A DNA stretch of 7,114 bases from an uncultured Eubacteriales bacterium (GTDB lineage: Bacteria; Bacillota; Clostridia; Oscillospirales; Acutalibacteraceae), in NCBI GenBank assembly GCA_900321195.1, contig ONVG01000121.1, forward strand, positions 1 to 7,114, written 5' to 3'. The notes beneath the pieces are model-generated. The model searched no databases, was not told the DNA's origin, and was given only the letters and a program-made list of their open reading frames with translations. Positions within the stretch are counted from its first letter, which is position 1. Each line of letters opens with the position of its first letter. Below, piece after piece: positions 1 to 6,771 of the stretch. The translations under genes were made by a program, and so were the position numbers.

Positions 1-1
1 G

Positions 2-1321
2 CTGTCGCTGACTGTACTTTTAATGTCGGGAACAAGCGCTCTGCCAACATCCGCTGACGTATATGCAGCTCCGTCGGCTATGTCTGCTGCCGCTTCCGTA
101 AATGATGACTATAACTATACAGTCAATTCAAACAACACAGTCACTATCACAAAATATAAAGGACGCGAAACTGATGTAAAAATCCCGCAGAGTATCAGCG
201 GAAAAACCGTAACAGAAATAGGCTCATCTGCTTTCAAAAACTGTACGACTCTGAAAACCGTATATATTCCAAAAAGTATCCGTACAATAAACGGGAATGC
301 TTTTATCGGCTGTAACAATTTGCAGTCATTCAAAACAGATTCAAAAAGCAGTTACTTTACTGCCGTAAACGGCGTTCTTTTCAACAAAAACAAAACCTCG
401 CTAAAAATATATCCTAACGGCCGTTCGGGAAAATATACAGTTCCCTCCGGCGTTACGGTCATAGACAAATACGCATTCAGCGAATGCAATAAGCTGACTT
501 ACGTTTATGTTCCCGGCTCAGTAAAAACAATAGAGTTCAATGCTTTTGCATATTGTCTCGGACTTAAAAACATAACACTCAACAACGGACTTACTACTCT
601 GAAAACCGCTGCTTTCAACGGCTGCAAAAATTTAGAGTCCATAGACATTCCGGAAAGCGTATCTGTCATTGAAAAATATGCCTTTTCAAGCTGTCAGAAA
701 ATAAAAAATATTACCATTCCTGAAAAAGTTACTGTCCTTAATTTCTCACTGTTTGAGGGCTGCACTTCACTCAGCAATGTTAATCTGTCCGACAAGACAA
801 CAAAGATATACTCAAATGTTTTCGACCACTGTTCATCACTTGTAAGCGTAAGACTTCCCGAAAGCGTAACAAAAATATATAGTCTTGCTTTCTGCTGCTG
901 TGAAAACCTGAAAAGTCTTACTATACTCAGCAATAACGTACAGATAGACAATATAGCCTTTACGAGCTGTCCGAAGCTCACTGTTTATGCAAAAAAAGGA
1001 AGTACAGCCGAAGCCGCTGCAAAAGCAAACGGTGTAAAATTCTCCGACAAAAAACCTCCTATGCAGGATGCGTCTGTAATAGGCGTACTTGACAGGACGG
1101 TATGTATATCAGCAAAGGTCATTGACGGAGCCGAACCGTATACCTTTGCAGTGTACTATAAAAATATCAATGACAAAAATTGGAGCATAGCGCAGAATTA
1201 CTCATCAAATAACAAAATACGCTTTACTCTGCCGAAAGCAGGCACATATAAAATATACCTCCGAATAAAAGATGCCGAGCGCCGCATGATATCAAAAGAA
1301 TATACCGTATCTGTAAGATGA
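2..1321 (+). CDS. BspA-like leucine-rich-repeat secreted protein, 5'-partial
   Basis: The frame is open to the left edge. The residues before the first visible Met (position 23) read LSLTVLL, a hydrophobic signal-peptide core, so the true start lies upstream of the window. A signal peptidase site is plausible after VYA, near residue 15 counted from that Met. Residues about 50-335 are tandem LRR_5/BspA-type repeats of about 23 residues, with recurring AFxxCxxL followed by IxIPxSVxxI (for example AFKNC, AFIGC, AFSEC, AFNGC, AFSSC, AFTSC). Residues about 348-432 form a separate beta-rich module (GAEPYTFAVYYK, then AGTYKIYLRIKDAE) resembling Y_Y_Y/PKD-like domains of Ruminococcus surface proteins. 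No sortase motif, transmembrane anchor or dockerin follows, so secretion or non-covalent attachment is likely. In this family such proteins mediate adhesion or carry unknown binding functions; the ligand cannot be told here. The gene ends at a TGA just before a shared terminator. Confidence 0.85.
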   Translation: MSLTVLLMSGTSALPTSADVYAAPSAMSAAASVNDDYNYTVNSNNTVTITKYKGRETDVKIPQSISGKTVTEIGSSAFKNCTTLKTVYIPKSIRTINGNAFIGCNNLQSFKTDSKSSYFTAVNGVLFNKNKTSLKIYPNGRSGKYTVPSGVTVIDKYAFSECNKLTYVYVPGSVKTIEFNAFAYCLGLKNITLNNGLTTLKTAAFNGCKNLESIDIPESVSVIEKYAFSSCQKIKNITIPEKVTVLNFSLFEGCTSLSNVNLSDKTTKIYSNVFDHCSSLVSVRLPESVTKIYSLAFCCCENLKSLTILSNNVQIDNIAFTSCPKLTVYAKKGSTAEAAAKANGVKFSDKKPPMQDASVIGVLDRTVCISAKVIDGAEPYTFAVYYKNINDKNWSIAQNYSSNNKIRFTLPKAGTYKIYLRIKDAERRMISKEYTVSVR

Positions 1322-1322
1322 C

Positions 1323-1358
1323 AAAAATATCCCCCTGAATCACAGCTCAGGGGGATAT
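1323..1358. terminator. Bidirectional rho-independent terminator between convergent genes
   Basis: ATATCCCCCTGA (1327-1338) and TCAGGGGGATAT (1347-1358) form a perfect 12-bp stem with an 8-nt loop. On the minus strand the stem is followed directly by a T run (the A run at 1323-1327), which suits termination of the feoAB operon. On the plus strand the tract after the stem is T-rich but interrupted (1359-1380), and it would serve the leucine-rich-repeat gene that ends 5 bp upstream of the stem. Bidirectional use is inferred. Confidence 0.88.
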
Positions 1359-1366
1359 CTTATTAT

Positions 1367-1513
1367 CTATTCTCTTTTTTTGCAGTCGGCGCTGCAGCAG
1401 GAACAGCCGCACGAGCAGCCCTTTCCCTTTTTGCGTCTGCGTATGATACTTATGATACAAAGTATCAGTGCCGCTGCTATAAGAATTATAAGGATCACAT
1501 CCGCAGCATTCAT
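1367..1513 (-). CDS. FeoB-associated Cys-rich membrane protein, 48 aa
   Basis: This short gene encodes a 48-residue protein beginning MNAADVILIILIAAALILC. It has one N-terminal membrane segment (residues about 5-25), a basic stretch RRRKKGKG (25-32), and a cysteine cluster CSCGCSCC...C with Cys at 33, 35, 37, 39, 40 and 44. The ATG at 1513 is preceded by GGAGG (1521-1525) at 7-nt spacing, which decides the start. Only 19 nt separate it from the feoAB stop, so the two are surely co-transcribed. A terminator hairpin begins 8 bp past its stop. The architecture matches the FeoB-associated Cys-rich membrane protein family, found beside feoB in many Firmicutes. Its role is not well established; it may bind iron or act like FeoC in supporting FeoB, and the cysteines would probably face the cytosol given the flanking positive residues. 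The identity is firm; the function is inferred from context. Confidence 0.88.
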   Translation of the reverse strand: MNAADVILIILIAAALILCIISIIRRRKKGKGCSCGCSCCSADCKKRE

Positions 1514-1532
1514 TATTATCCCTCCGTAAAAT

Positions 1533-3881
1533 TTACCAGTGGAAACAAAAGGCTAAAAGATTGATACACACCGCCGCTGCCCATGCGGTAATACACTGAA
1601 ATATAACGACGCCTAACGCCCATTTTCTGCCAAGCTCTCTCTTTACGGCTGCTACCGCCGCAACACACGGCGTATAAAGCAGACAGAACACGAGCATACA
1701 TACAGCAGTTACAGGTGATATCGCAGCAGCAAGACCGCCCTTGAAAAGTACTTCCAGCGTTGACACTACACTCTCCTTTGCCATAAAGCCGGTGAAAAGT
1801 GCTGTTACCAAACGCCAGTCGCCAAGTCCGGCAGGCACAAATACAGGTGCAACAAATCCGGCTATAACGGAAAGTATGCTTTTCTGCGGGTCGGTCGTAA
1901 GATTAAAGCGCGCGTCAAAGTTTTGCAGCAGCCATACAACGATAGAGGCCGCAAATATTACCGTGAACGCTCTCTGCAAAAAGTCCTTTGACTTTTCCCA
2001 CAAAAGATGTGCAACATTCTTTGCACCGGGCAGACGATAATTCGGCAGCTCCATTACAAACGGTACAGCCTCACCCTTGAACAGTGTCTTTTTATACAAA
2101 AGCGCCGCAAGTATTCCAAGAACTATTCCAAGAACATAAAGTCCTATCATTACCAAAGCCCTGTAATCATTAAAAAATGCGCTTACAAGAAATGCATATA
2201 TAGGCAGCTTTGCGCTGCAGCTCATAAACGGCGTAAGCAGGACAGTCATCCGCCTGTCTCTTTCACTCGGCAGTGTTCTTGTAGACATTACCGCCGGAAC
2301 TGTACAGCCGAAGCCTATCAGCATGGGGACTATACTTCTTCCCGAAAGACCTATCTTTCTTAAAAGCTTATCCATAAAGAAAGCCACTCTTGCAAGATAA
2401 CCGCTGTCCTCTAACAGCGACAGGAAGAAAAACAGCGTTACTATTATCGGCAGGAAGCTCAGCACACTGCTTATTCCTTCAAATATGCCGTCAAGCAAAA
2501 GGCTTTTCAGCACTTCATTGACCTGATATGCTTCAAATACCGCTCTTAGCTGTCCTTTCAGCACTGTCATGCCCATTTCAAGAAGATTTTGCAGCGCTGC
2601 GCCCACAACATCGAATGTCAGCCAGAATACAGCAAGCATTATGAGTACAAAACACGGTATAGCCGTAAATTTTCCGGTCAATATCTTATCTATCCTGCGG
2701 CTGCGTACATGCTCTTTGCTCTCACCGGGTTTAACGACTGTCTGACTGCACACCCTTTCGATAAACGAAAAACGCATATCCGCAATAGCCGCATTCCTGT
2801 CAAGTCCTCTTTCCTTTTCCATCTGTTTTATTATATGCTCAAGTATCTCTTTTTCCTGCTCATCAAGTCCGAGTCTTTCGGGGATAAGGCTGTCACCCTC
2901 GACAAGCTTTGACGCTGCGAACCTTACCGGCATATCAGCCTTTTTAGCCTTGTCCTCGATAAGATGTATGACTGCATGCAGACATTTATGGACTGCGCCG
3001 TTATGATCCGAAACGCTGCAAAAATCCTGTCTTTTCGGTTTTTCACCGTAGTGCGCGATATGCAGAGCATGCTTTACAAGCTCGTCAACGCCCTGATTTT
3101 TTGCCGCCGATATCGGAACAACAGGAACTCCCAAAAGTGATTCAAGCGCATTTATATCTACAGACCCGCCGTTTCCCGTGACTTCATCCATTATATTCAG
3201 CGCTATGACCATAGGAACATCCATTTCAAGAAGCTGCATCGTAAGATACAGGTTTCTCTCTATATTTGTTGCGTCAACTATATTTATTATTGCCTTGGGC
3301 TTTTCGTTCAGCACAAAATTTCTCGAAACTATCTCCTCGCTGGTATAAGGCGACATAGAATAAATTCCCGGCAGGTCTGTTACAAGCGTTTTCGGATGAC
3401 CCTTTATAGCTCCGTCCTTTCTGTCAACGGTAACTCCGGGAAAATTTCCCACATGCTGTCTTGAGCCTGTCAGCCTGTTGAAAAGCGTTGTCTTGCCGCT
3501 GTTCTGATTTCCAACAAGAGCATACGTAAGCACTGTATCATCAGGCAGCGGCTCTTCATTGGCTTTCTCGTGATATTTTCCTTCCTCGCCGAGTCCCGGA
3601 TGAGCTATCTCTCTGCTTTTTGATTTTTTCTTTGCAGCCGCTTTGCCGTCATTATTTTTACAAGGACTTACATCTATATTCTTTGCATCGTCAAGACGAA
3701 GTGTAAGCTCATAGCCGTGTATCCTTATCTGAACAGGGTCGCCCATCGGCGCATATTTCTCTACAGTAATGACCTCTCCGGGTATGATGCCCATATCAAG
3801 AAAATGCTGTCTCAGGCTTCCGTCTCCGCCCACTTTTGTGACAACGGCGGAATGTCCCGTTTTGATATCCTTTAGTGTCAT
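1533..3881 (-). CDS. feoB: Ferrous iron transporter, FeoA-FeoB fusion
   Basis: A 782-residue inner-membrane Fe(II) uptake protein. Residues 1-73 are a FeoA (SH3-like) domain, from MTLKDIKTGHSAVV to LRLDDAKNIDV. A lysine-rich linker (about 74-115) leads into the FeoB G domain. Its motifs are G1 GNQNSGKTT (124-132), G2 PGVT (148-151), G3 DLPG (169-172), G4 NIMD (229-232) and G5 SAAK (258-261). A helical GDI-like region follows, then a membrane part from about 404. Its two Gate modules carry GFGCTVPA (523-530) and CSAKLPIY (555-562), with AKES (701-704) and YTPCVAA (736-742) further on. The ATG at 3881 has an AGAGGAAG Shine-Dalgarno 5-8 nt upstream. Most FeoB proteins are near 650-780 residues with FeoA encoded separately; here FeoA is fused at the N-terminus. 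No second feoA is present in the window. The gene has its own promoter and is followed by the small Cys-rich protein gene. Regulation by iron is expected, but no clear Fur or DtxR box is visible. Confidence 0.96.
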   Translation of the reverse strand: MTLKDIKTGHSAVVTKVGGDGSLRQHFLDMGIIPGEVITVEKYAPMGDPVQIRIHGYELTLRLDDAKNIDVSPCKNNDGKAAAKKKSKSREIAHPGLGEEGKYHEKANEEPLPDDTVLTYALVGNQNSGKTTLFNRLTGSRQHVGNFPGVTVDRKDGAIKGHPKTLVTDLPGIYSMSPYTSEEIVSRNFVLNEKPKAIINIVDATNIERNLYLTMQLLEMDVPMVIALNIMDEVTGNGGSVDINALESLLGVPVVPISAAKNQGVDELVKHALHIAHYGEKPKRQDFCSVSDHNGAVHKCLHAVIHLIEDKAKKADMPVRFAASKLVEGDSLIPERLGLDEQEKEILEHIIKQMEKERGLDRNAAIADMRFSFIERVCSQTVVKPGESKEHVRSRRIDKILTGKFTAIPCFVLIMLAVFWLTFDVVGAALQNLLEMGMTVLKGQLRAVFEAYQVNEVLKSLLLDGIFEGISSVLSFLPIIVTLFFFLSLLEDSGYLARVAFFMDKLLRKIGLSGRSIVPMLIGFGCTVPAVMSTRTLPSERDRRMTVLLTPFMSCSAKLPIYAFLVSAFFNDYRALVMIGLYVLGIVLGILAALLYKKTLFKGEAVPFVMELPNYRLPGAKNVAHLLWEKSKDFLQRAFTVIFAASIVVWLLQNFDARFNLTTDPQKSILSVIAGFVAPVFVPAGLGDWRLVTALFTGFMAKESVVSTLEVLFKGGLAAAISPVTAVCMLVFCLLYTPCVAAVAAVKRELGRKWALGVVIFQCITAWAAAVCINLLAFCFHW

Positions 3882-3921
3882 TTTTTCTTCCTCTTTTTCT
3901 TTATTATATTCCGTTTAATAT

Positions 3922-3950
3922 ATTATACCACAAAGCTATTTTTAATAAAA
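3922..3950 (-). promoter_or_regulatory. feoAB promoter, extended -10
   Basis: Read on the minus strand, TATAAT (3927-3922) is preceded by TGG, giving a TGnTATAAT extended -10. Seventeen bases upstream the -35 position is TTTTAT (3950-3945), only a weak match to TTGACA, as is common for extended -10 promoters. The predicted start near 3914 leaves a leader of about 33 nt before the feoAB ATG. A short AT palindrome, TAATATATTA (3916-3925), overlaps the -10 but is too simple to call an operator. Confidence 0.65.
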
Positions 3951-3953
3951 GTA

Positions 3954-3982
3954 TTTTAATCGTCATTTTTTTATGATATAAT
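3954..3982 (+). promoter_or_regulatory. Promoter of the exporter gene, extended -10
   Basis: TATAAT (3977-3982) is preceded by TGA, forming TGATATAAT, an extended -10. At 17-bp spacing the -35 position reads TTTTAA (3954-3959), which is weak. Transcription should start near 3989, inside the adjacent 18-bp dyad. The promoter is divergent from the feoAB promoter and does not overlap it. Confidence 0.65.
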
Positions 3983-3999
3983 GTTATATGTATATAACA
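3982..3999. promoter_or_regulatory. Candidate repressor operator, 18-bp dyad at the start site
   Basis: TGTTATATGTATATAACA consists of perfect 8-bp inverted arms (TGTTATAT and ATATAACA) around a 2-bp centre. It begins at the last base of the -10 and covers the expected transcription start, the usual place for a repressor operator. Operators of this type are known for GntR/YtrA-like, TetR and similar dimeric repressors that control drug-export ABC genes. No regulator gene lies in the window, so the protein partner is unknown. The sequence is AT-rich, but perfect 8-bp arms exactly there are unlikely to be chance. Confidence 0.55.
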
Positions 4000-4003
4000 C
4001 CTG

Positions 4004-4010
4004 AAAGGAG
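4004..4010 (+). promoter_or_regulatory. Ribosome binding site that supports a TTG start
   Basis: AAAGGAG (4004-4010) is a near-perfect Shine-Dalgarno. It ends 9 nt before TTG at 4020. No ATG or GTG is available in frame near it, and the product then begins (M)LTIKNIKKEY, typical of this ATPase family. This fixes the start as TTG. Confidence 0.8.
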
Positions 4011-4019
4011 AAGAAGATA

Positions 4020-5042
4020 TTGCTTACAATAAAGAATATCAAAAAAGAATATATCACAGGCGAGCTGAAGCAGACAGCGCTTGACGGCATAAGCCTTAAC
4101 TTTCGTGACAATGAATTTGTAGCGATACTCGGTCCGAGCGGTTCGGGAAAAACCACACTTCTGAATGTTGTCGGCGGTCTTGACAGATATGACAGCGGCG
4201 ACCTTATCATAAACGGGATATCCACAAAAAAGTACAAGGACAGAGATTGGGACTCATACCGAAACCACACTATAGGCTTTGTTTTTCAAAGCTATAATCT
4301 GATACCGCATCAGACTATACTTTCAAATGTCGAGCTTGCCCTTACCATATCGGGAATATCAAAATCCGAAAGAAAAAAACGCGCAAAGGAGGCTCTTGAA
4401 AAGGTCGGACTTGGCGACCAGTGCCATAAACGTCCCAATCAGCTTTCAGGCGGTCAGATGCAGAGAGTCGCTATTGCAAGAGCGCTCGTTAACGACCCGG
4501 ATATACTTCTTGCAGATGAGCCGACAGGCGCTCTCGACTCGGAAACAAGTCTTCAGGTAATGGATCTTCTCAATGAAGTAGCCAATGACAGACTTGTTAT
4601 AATGGTAACTCACAATCCGGAGCTTGCGGAAAAATATGCTACAAGGATAGTAAAGCTCAGCGACGGAAAAATAACCTCAGACTCAAATCCTTTTGAAGTC
4701 AAAGAAGAAGAAAGCTCCAAAGCCGAGCATAAAAATATGGGCAAGTCCTCAATGTCATTTCTCACATCCCTTTCTCTCAGCTTCAATAGCGGCCTCAGCG
4801 CTGTCCTCGCCCTCTTCGGGCTCCGGAATGCCCTTCGCCTGCCTGTAGAGCTGCATGAATTCCTTGCCGGTGATCGTCTCCTCGCGGATCAGATAATCGG
4901 CGATCATGTCCAGACAATGCAAAGCTTCAGATGGCTGCGAACATGTCAGGGAGCTTTACTAAAAACAACCTCACGAAATTCAAGGAATATCTTGAAAACA
5001 AGGACAGTGAGATACATAAGTATCTCAGCGATAACGGCATAG
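4020..5042 (+). CDS. MacB/LolD-type ABC exporter ATP-binding domain with a foreign, out-of-frame C-terminus
   Basis: The first ~220 residues are a complete ABC ATPase: Walker A GPSGSGKTT (38-46), Q-loop Gln90, signature LSGGQ (142-146), Walker B ILLADE (162-167), D-loop GALD (170-173) and H-loop His198. This is the LolD/MacB/FtsE-like class, which powers MacB-fold exporters at the inner membrane. A charged linker (about 224-240) leads into KSSMSFLTSLSLSFN (242-256), the segment that precedes TM1 in fused clostridial ATPase-permease proteins. Native sequence stops there. Residues 257-298 are the antisense reading of an ftsH fragment, and about 299-340 are permease DNA read in the wrong frame to a chance stop at 5042. 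The 340-residue product therefore keeps a full ATPase but no membrane domain. The transported substrate cannot be assigned; antimicrobial-peptide or lipid export is common in the superfamily. It may be a pseudogene half or an assembly artefact. Confidence 0.85.
   Translation: MLTIKNIKKEYITGELKQTALDGISLNFRDNEFVAILGPSGSGKTTLLNVVGGLDRYDSGDLIINGISTKKYKDRDWDSYRNHTIGFVFQSYNLIPHQTILSNVELALTISGISKSERKKRAKEALEKVGLGDQCHKRPNQLSGGQMQRVAIARALVNDPDILLADEPTGALDSETSLQVMDLLNEVANDRLVIMVTHNPELAEKYATRIVKLSDGKITSDSNPFEVKEEESSKAEHKNMGKSSMSFLTSLSLSFNSGLSAVLALFGLRNALRLPVELHEFLAGDRLLADQIIGDHVQTMQSFRWLRTCQGALLKTTSRNSRNILKTRTVRYISISAITA
4788..4913 (-). pseudogene. ftsH: Antisense fragment of an ftsH gene (C-terminal 42 codons)
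   Basis: On the minus strand these 126 bp read as 42 codons without a stop. They start LDMIADYLIREETITGKEF, continue MQLYRQAKGIPEPEE and end GEDSAEAA. The block ADYLIxxETITGKEFM followed by KGIPEPEE is the characteristic C-terminal tail of the membrane AAA+ protease FtsH. My hand count gives about 61% G+C here against about 39% in the 120 bp to the left (4621-4740), so it looks as if it comes from a different genome or genomic region. Both edges coincide with the points where the exporter sequence loses and regains sense. No FtsH catalytic part (AAA domain, HEXXH) is present, so it cannot be functional. The edges are good to a few codons, since short shared sequence could shift them. Confidence 0.8.
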
Positions 5043-6637
5043 TTTATTCATACGACACCAAATTCGGACTTTACACCTATGACGAAAATGACGAGCTTAT
5101 AAACACGGACGGCAGCTCATTGAATGATGATTCATCAACCATGCAGTTCGGCTCGATAACCATGAGTTCATCTTATGGTTCGGGAACAGGCACAGGCTCG
5201 ATGTTCGACAACAAATCCACATTCACACAGCTTATAGCAGATGAGAACGGAAAGGGCATAGGCTCTATAATAACCGACAACTATGATGTAGTATATGGTT
5301 CTATGCCGAAAAAATATGATGAAATGGTGCTTGTACTCGATTACGACAACGAGATACCGATAACCACTATCTATCAGTTGGGAATGCTTCCTTTGAAAGA
5401 ATACAGGGACACGACAAAGCGCATAACGAATTATGAAAAAGTCGAGCTTGAAACAAAGCGCATCGATTACGGAAAGATATGTCAGCAGGAATATTATCTT
5501 CTTCCTGCAAGCGACCTTTATGTAAAGAACGACAAAGGCACATTTGACAACATAGCAAATGATGAAACGAAGATAGAGGATAAGCTGAGATCATCCGTAA
5601 AGATGAGAATAACGGGCATCATAAAGCCTAAAAACGAAAACGGCAGCAACATAATAAAATCTAATGTAGCCTATACAAAAGCTCTCACGGACTATCTTTT
5701 CAGTTATGCCGAGAACAGCGAAGCGGTAAAGGCGCAAAAGGAAAACAAGGACATAAACATTTTAAACGGTCTTTCATTCAAGGCTGAAAGCAATGAAGAA
5801 AAGCTTAAAAACATCAAGCAGTATATAACATCCATGAGCTTGCAGGATAAAATAAAGATGATAACATCCTTTATGCGCTCACAAAGCGGAGTTTCACAGT
5901 CTGCAAAAAGCCTTGATATTGAAAAGATGAATGATTCACAGCTTAATGCGCTCATACAAAGATTTCTTGCAAGGATAGGAAATGACACTCTGACGGATAT
6001 ATACGACAAATACATTTCCTCCGGTTCGTATGATGAAAACCTGAAACAAATGGGAGTAGTCAACATCAACACGCCATCATCAATAGACCTTTATGCATAC
6101 AGCTTTGAAAGCAAGGACGGTATATCAAAGTGCATAGACGAATACAACAAGACTGCATCCGATGAGGACAAAATAGTTTACACCGATCTTGTAGGGCTGC
6201 TGATGTCCTCAGTAACTACGATAGTCAATATCATCTCCTATGTTCTTATAGCCTTTGTTGCTGTATCGCTCATAGTTTCCTCTATAATGATAGGAATAAT
6301 AACCTACATTTCCGTACTTGAAAGAACAAAGGAAATAGGCATACTCCGTGCGATAGGTGCATCAAAGCGGAACATTTCCCGTGTATTCAACGCCGAAACA
6401 TTTATTATCGGACTGTTTTCGGGAGTCATGGGAATAGCCATATCTCTGCTTATGCTGTTCCCGATAAATGCGGTCATACATGCCATTGCAGAAAATGACA
6501 ATGTAAACGCATTCCTTCCTGTCACCAATGCCCTCATACTCATAGCTCTCAGCATATTGCTCACTCTTATCGGCGGCATAATCCCGTCACGCAAAGCAGC
6601 CAAAAAAGACCCTGTAACCGCCCTCCGCACCGAATAG
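4931..6637 (+). CDS. MacB/FtsX-type ABC permease, N-terminally truncated
   Basis: This is the permease half of the exporter whose ATPase lies just upstream, now in another frame. Residues about 1-425 are a large hydrophilic extracytoplasmic domain rich in Asp, Lys and Ser. Three membrane segments follow at about 428-458, 487-515 and 530-553. The cytoplasmic loop ERTKEIGILRAIGAS (464-478) and the terminal IPSRKAAKKDPVTALRTE are classic FtsX/MacB features. A MacB-fold permease has four membrane helices, with TM1 before the extracytoplasmic domain; TM1 and the start of that domain are missing. The ATG at 4931 has no purine-rich ribosome site ahead of it, so it is merely the first Met in an open frame, not a convincing start. 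Homologues of this layout are usually one fused ATPase-permease polypeptide. The gene is thus probably non-functional as it stands, unless the junction is an assembly error. The C-terminus appears native, and the TAG is followed at once by intergenic repeats. Confidence 0.82.
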   Translation: MAANMSGSFTKNNLTKFKEYLENKDSEIHKYLSDNGIVYSYDTKFGLYTYDENDELINTDGSSLNDDSSTMQFGSITMSSSYGSGTGTGSMFDNKSTFTQLIADENGKGIGSIITDNYDVVYGSMPKKYDEMVLVLDYDNEIPITTIYQLGMLPLKEYRDTTKRITNYEKVELETKRIDYGKICQQEYYLLPASDLYVKNDKGTFDNIANDETKIEDKLRSSVKMRITGIIKPKNENGSNIIKSNVAYTKALTDYLFSYAENSEAVKAQKENKDINILNGLSFKAESNEEKLKNIKQYITSMSLQDKIKMITSFMRSQSGVSQSAKSLDIEKMNDSQLNALIQRFLARIGNDTLTDIYDKYISSGSYDENLKQMGVVNINTPSSIDLYAYSFESKDGISKCIDEYNKTASDEDKIVYTDLVGLLMSSVTTIVNIISYVLIAFVAVSLIVSSIMIGIITYISVLERTKEIGILRAIGASKRNISRVFNAETFIIGLFSGVMGIAISLLMLFPINAVIHAIAENDNVNAFLPVTNALILIALSILLTLIGGIIPSRKAAKKDPVTALRTE

Positions 6638-6638
6638 C

Positions 6639-6745
6639 GGTGCAGAGCCTGCACCCCCGATTCGCATTGTCGCTCGCTGCGCTCCGCTCTAACTGTGATG
6701 GAAAAGTTTTATCCACGCGGCATAAGTCACAGTCAAAATCTCCTG
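6639..6745. repeat. Intergenic repeat, full copy 1 (107 bp)
   Basis: This copy starts one base after the permease stop codon. It matches 6772-6878 at 98 of 107 positions by hand alignment. It opens with a small hairpin, GGTGCAG-AGC-CTGCACC (6639-6655), passes through GC-rich TCGCTCGCTGCGCTCCGC, and ends with an AT-richer part containing GGAAAAGTTTTATCCACG. It has no credible coding frame. It could be a REP- or MITE-like family of the genome; the window alone cannot show how widespread it is. Confidence 0.8.
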
Positions 6746-6747
6746 AC

Positions 6748-6771
6748 GCAGTGCCTGCACCCCCAATTCGC
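6748..6771. repeat. Truncated repeat copy between the two full copies
   Basis: GCAGTGCCTGCACCCCCAATTCGC repeats the first ~24 bp of the full unit, then runs directly into the next full copy. This makes a local 27-bp tandem period (CCTGCAC at 6754 and again at 6781). The pattern suggests slippage or nested insertion in the hairpin end of the unit. Confidence 0.7.

Noticed and set aside
1516..1701. Minus- and plus-strand frames overlapping feoAB (for example 1516-1701, 1741-2040, 2007-2363, 2589-2912)
   Set aside because: They lie inside or opposite the well-supported feoAB gene and show no family resemblance.
3900..3960. Possible Fur or DtxR iron box upstream of feoAB
   Set aside because: The region is AT-rich with short palindromes such as TAATATATTA. 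Nothing approaches the 19-bp Fur or DtxR/IdeR consensus, so iron control is expected from the gene's function but not seen.
5704..6072. Minus-strand frames opposite the permease (5367-5594, 5704-6072, 6304-6654)
   Set aside because: They are antisense shadows of a clear FtsX/MacB permease and lack ribosome sites.
6709..6717. TTATCCACG here and again at 6842-6850, resembling DnaA boxes
   Set aside because: Each is one base from TTATCCACA, but both are at the same place within the two copies of the repeat unit. There is no origin context (no dnaA, dnaN or AT-rich unwinding element), so they are simply part of the repeat.
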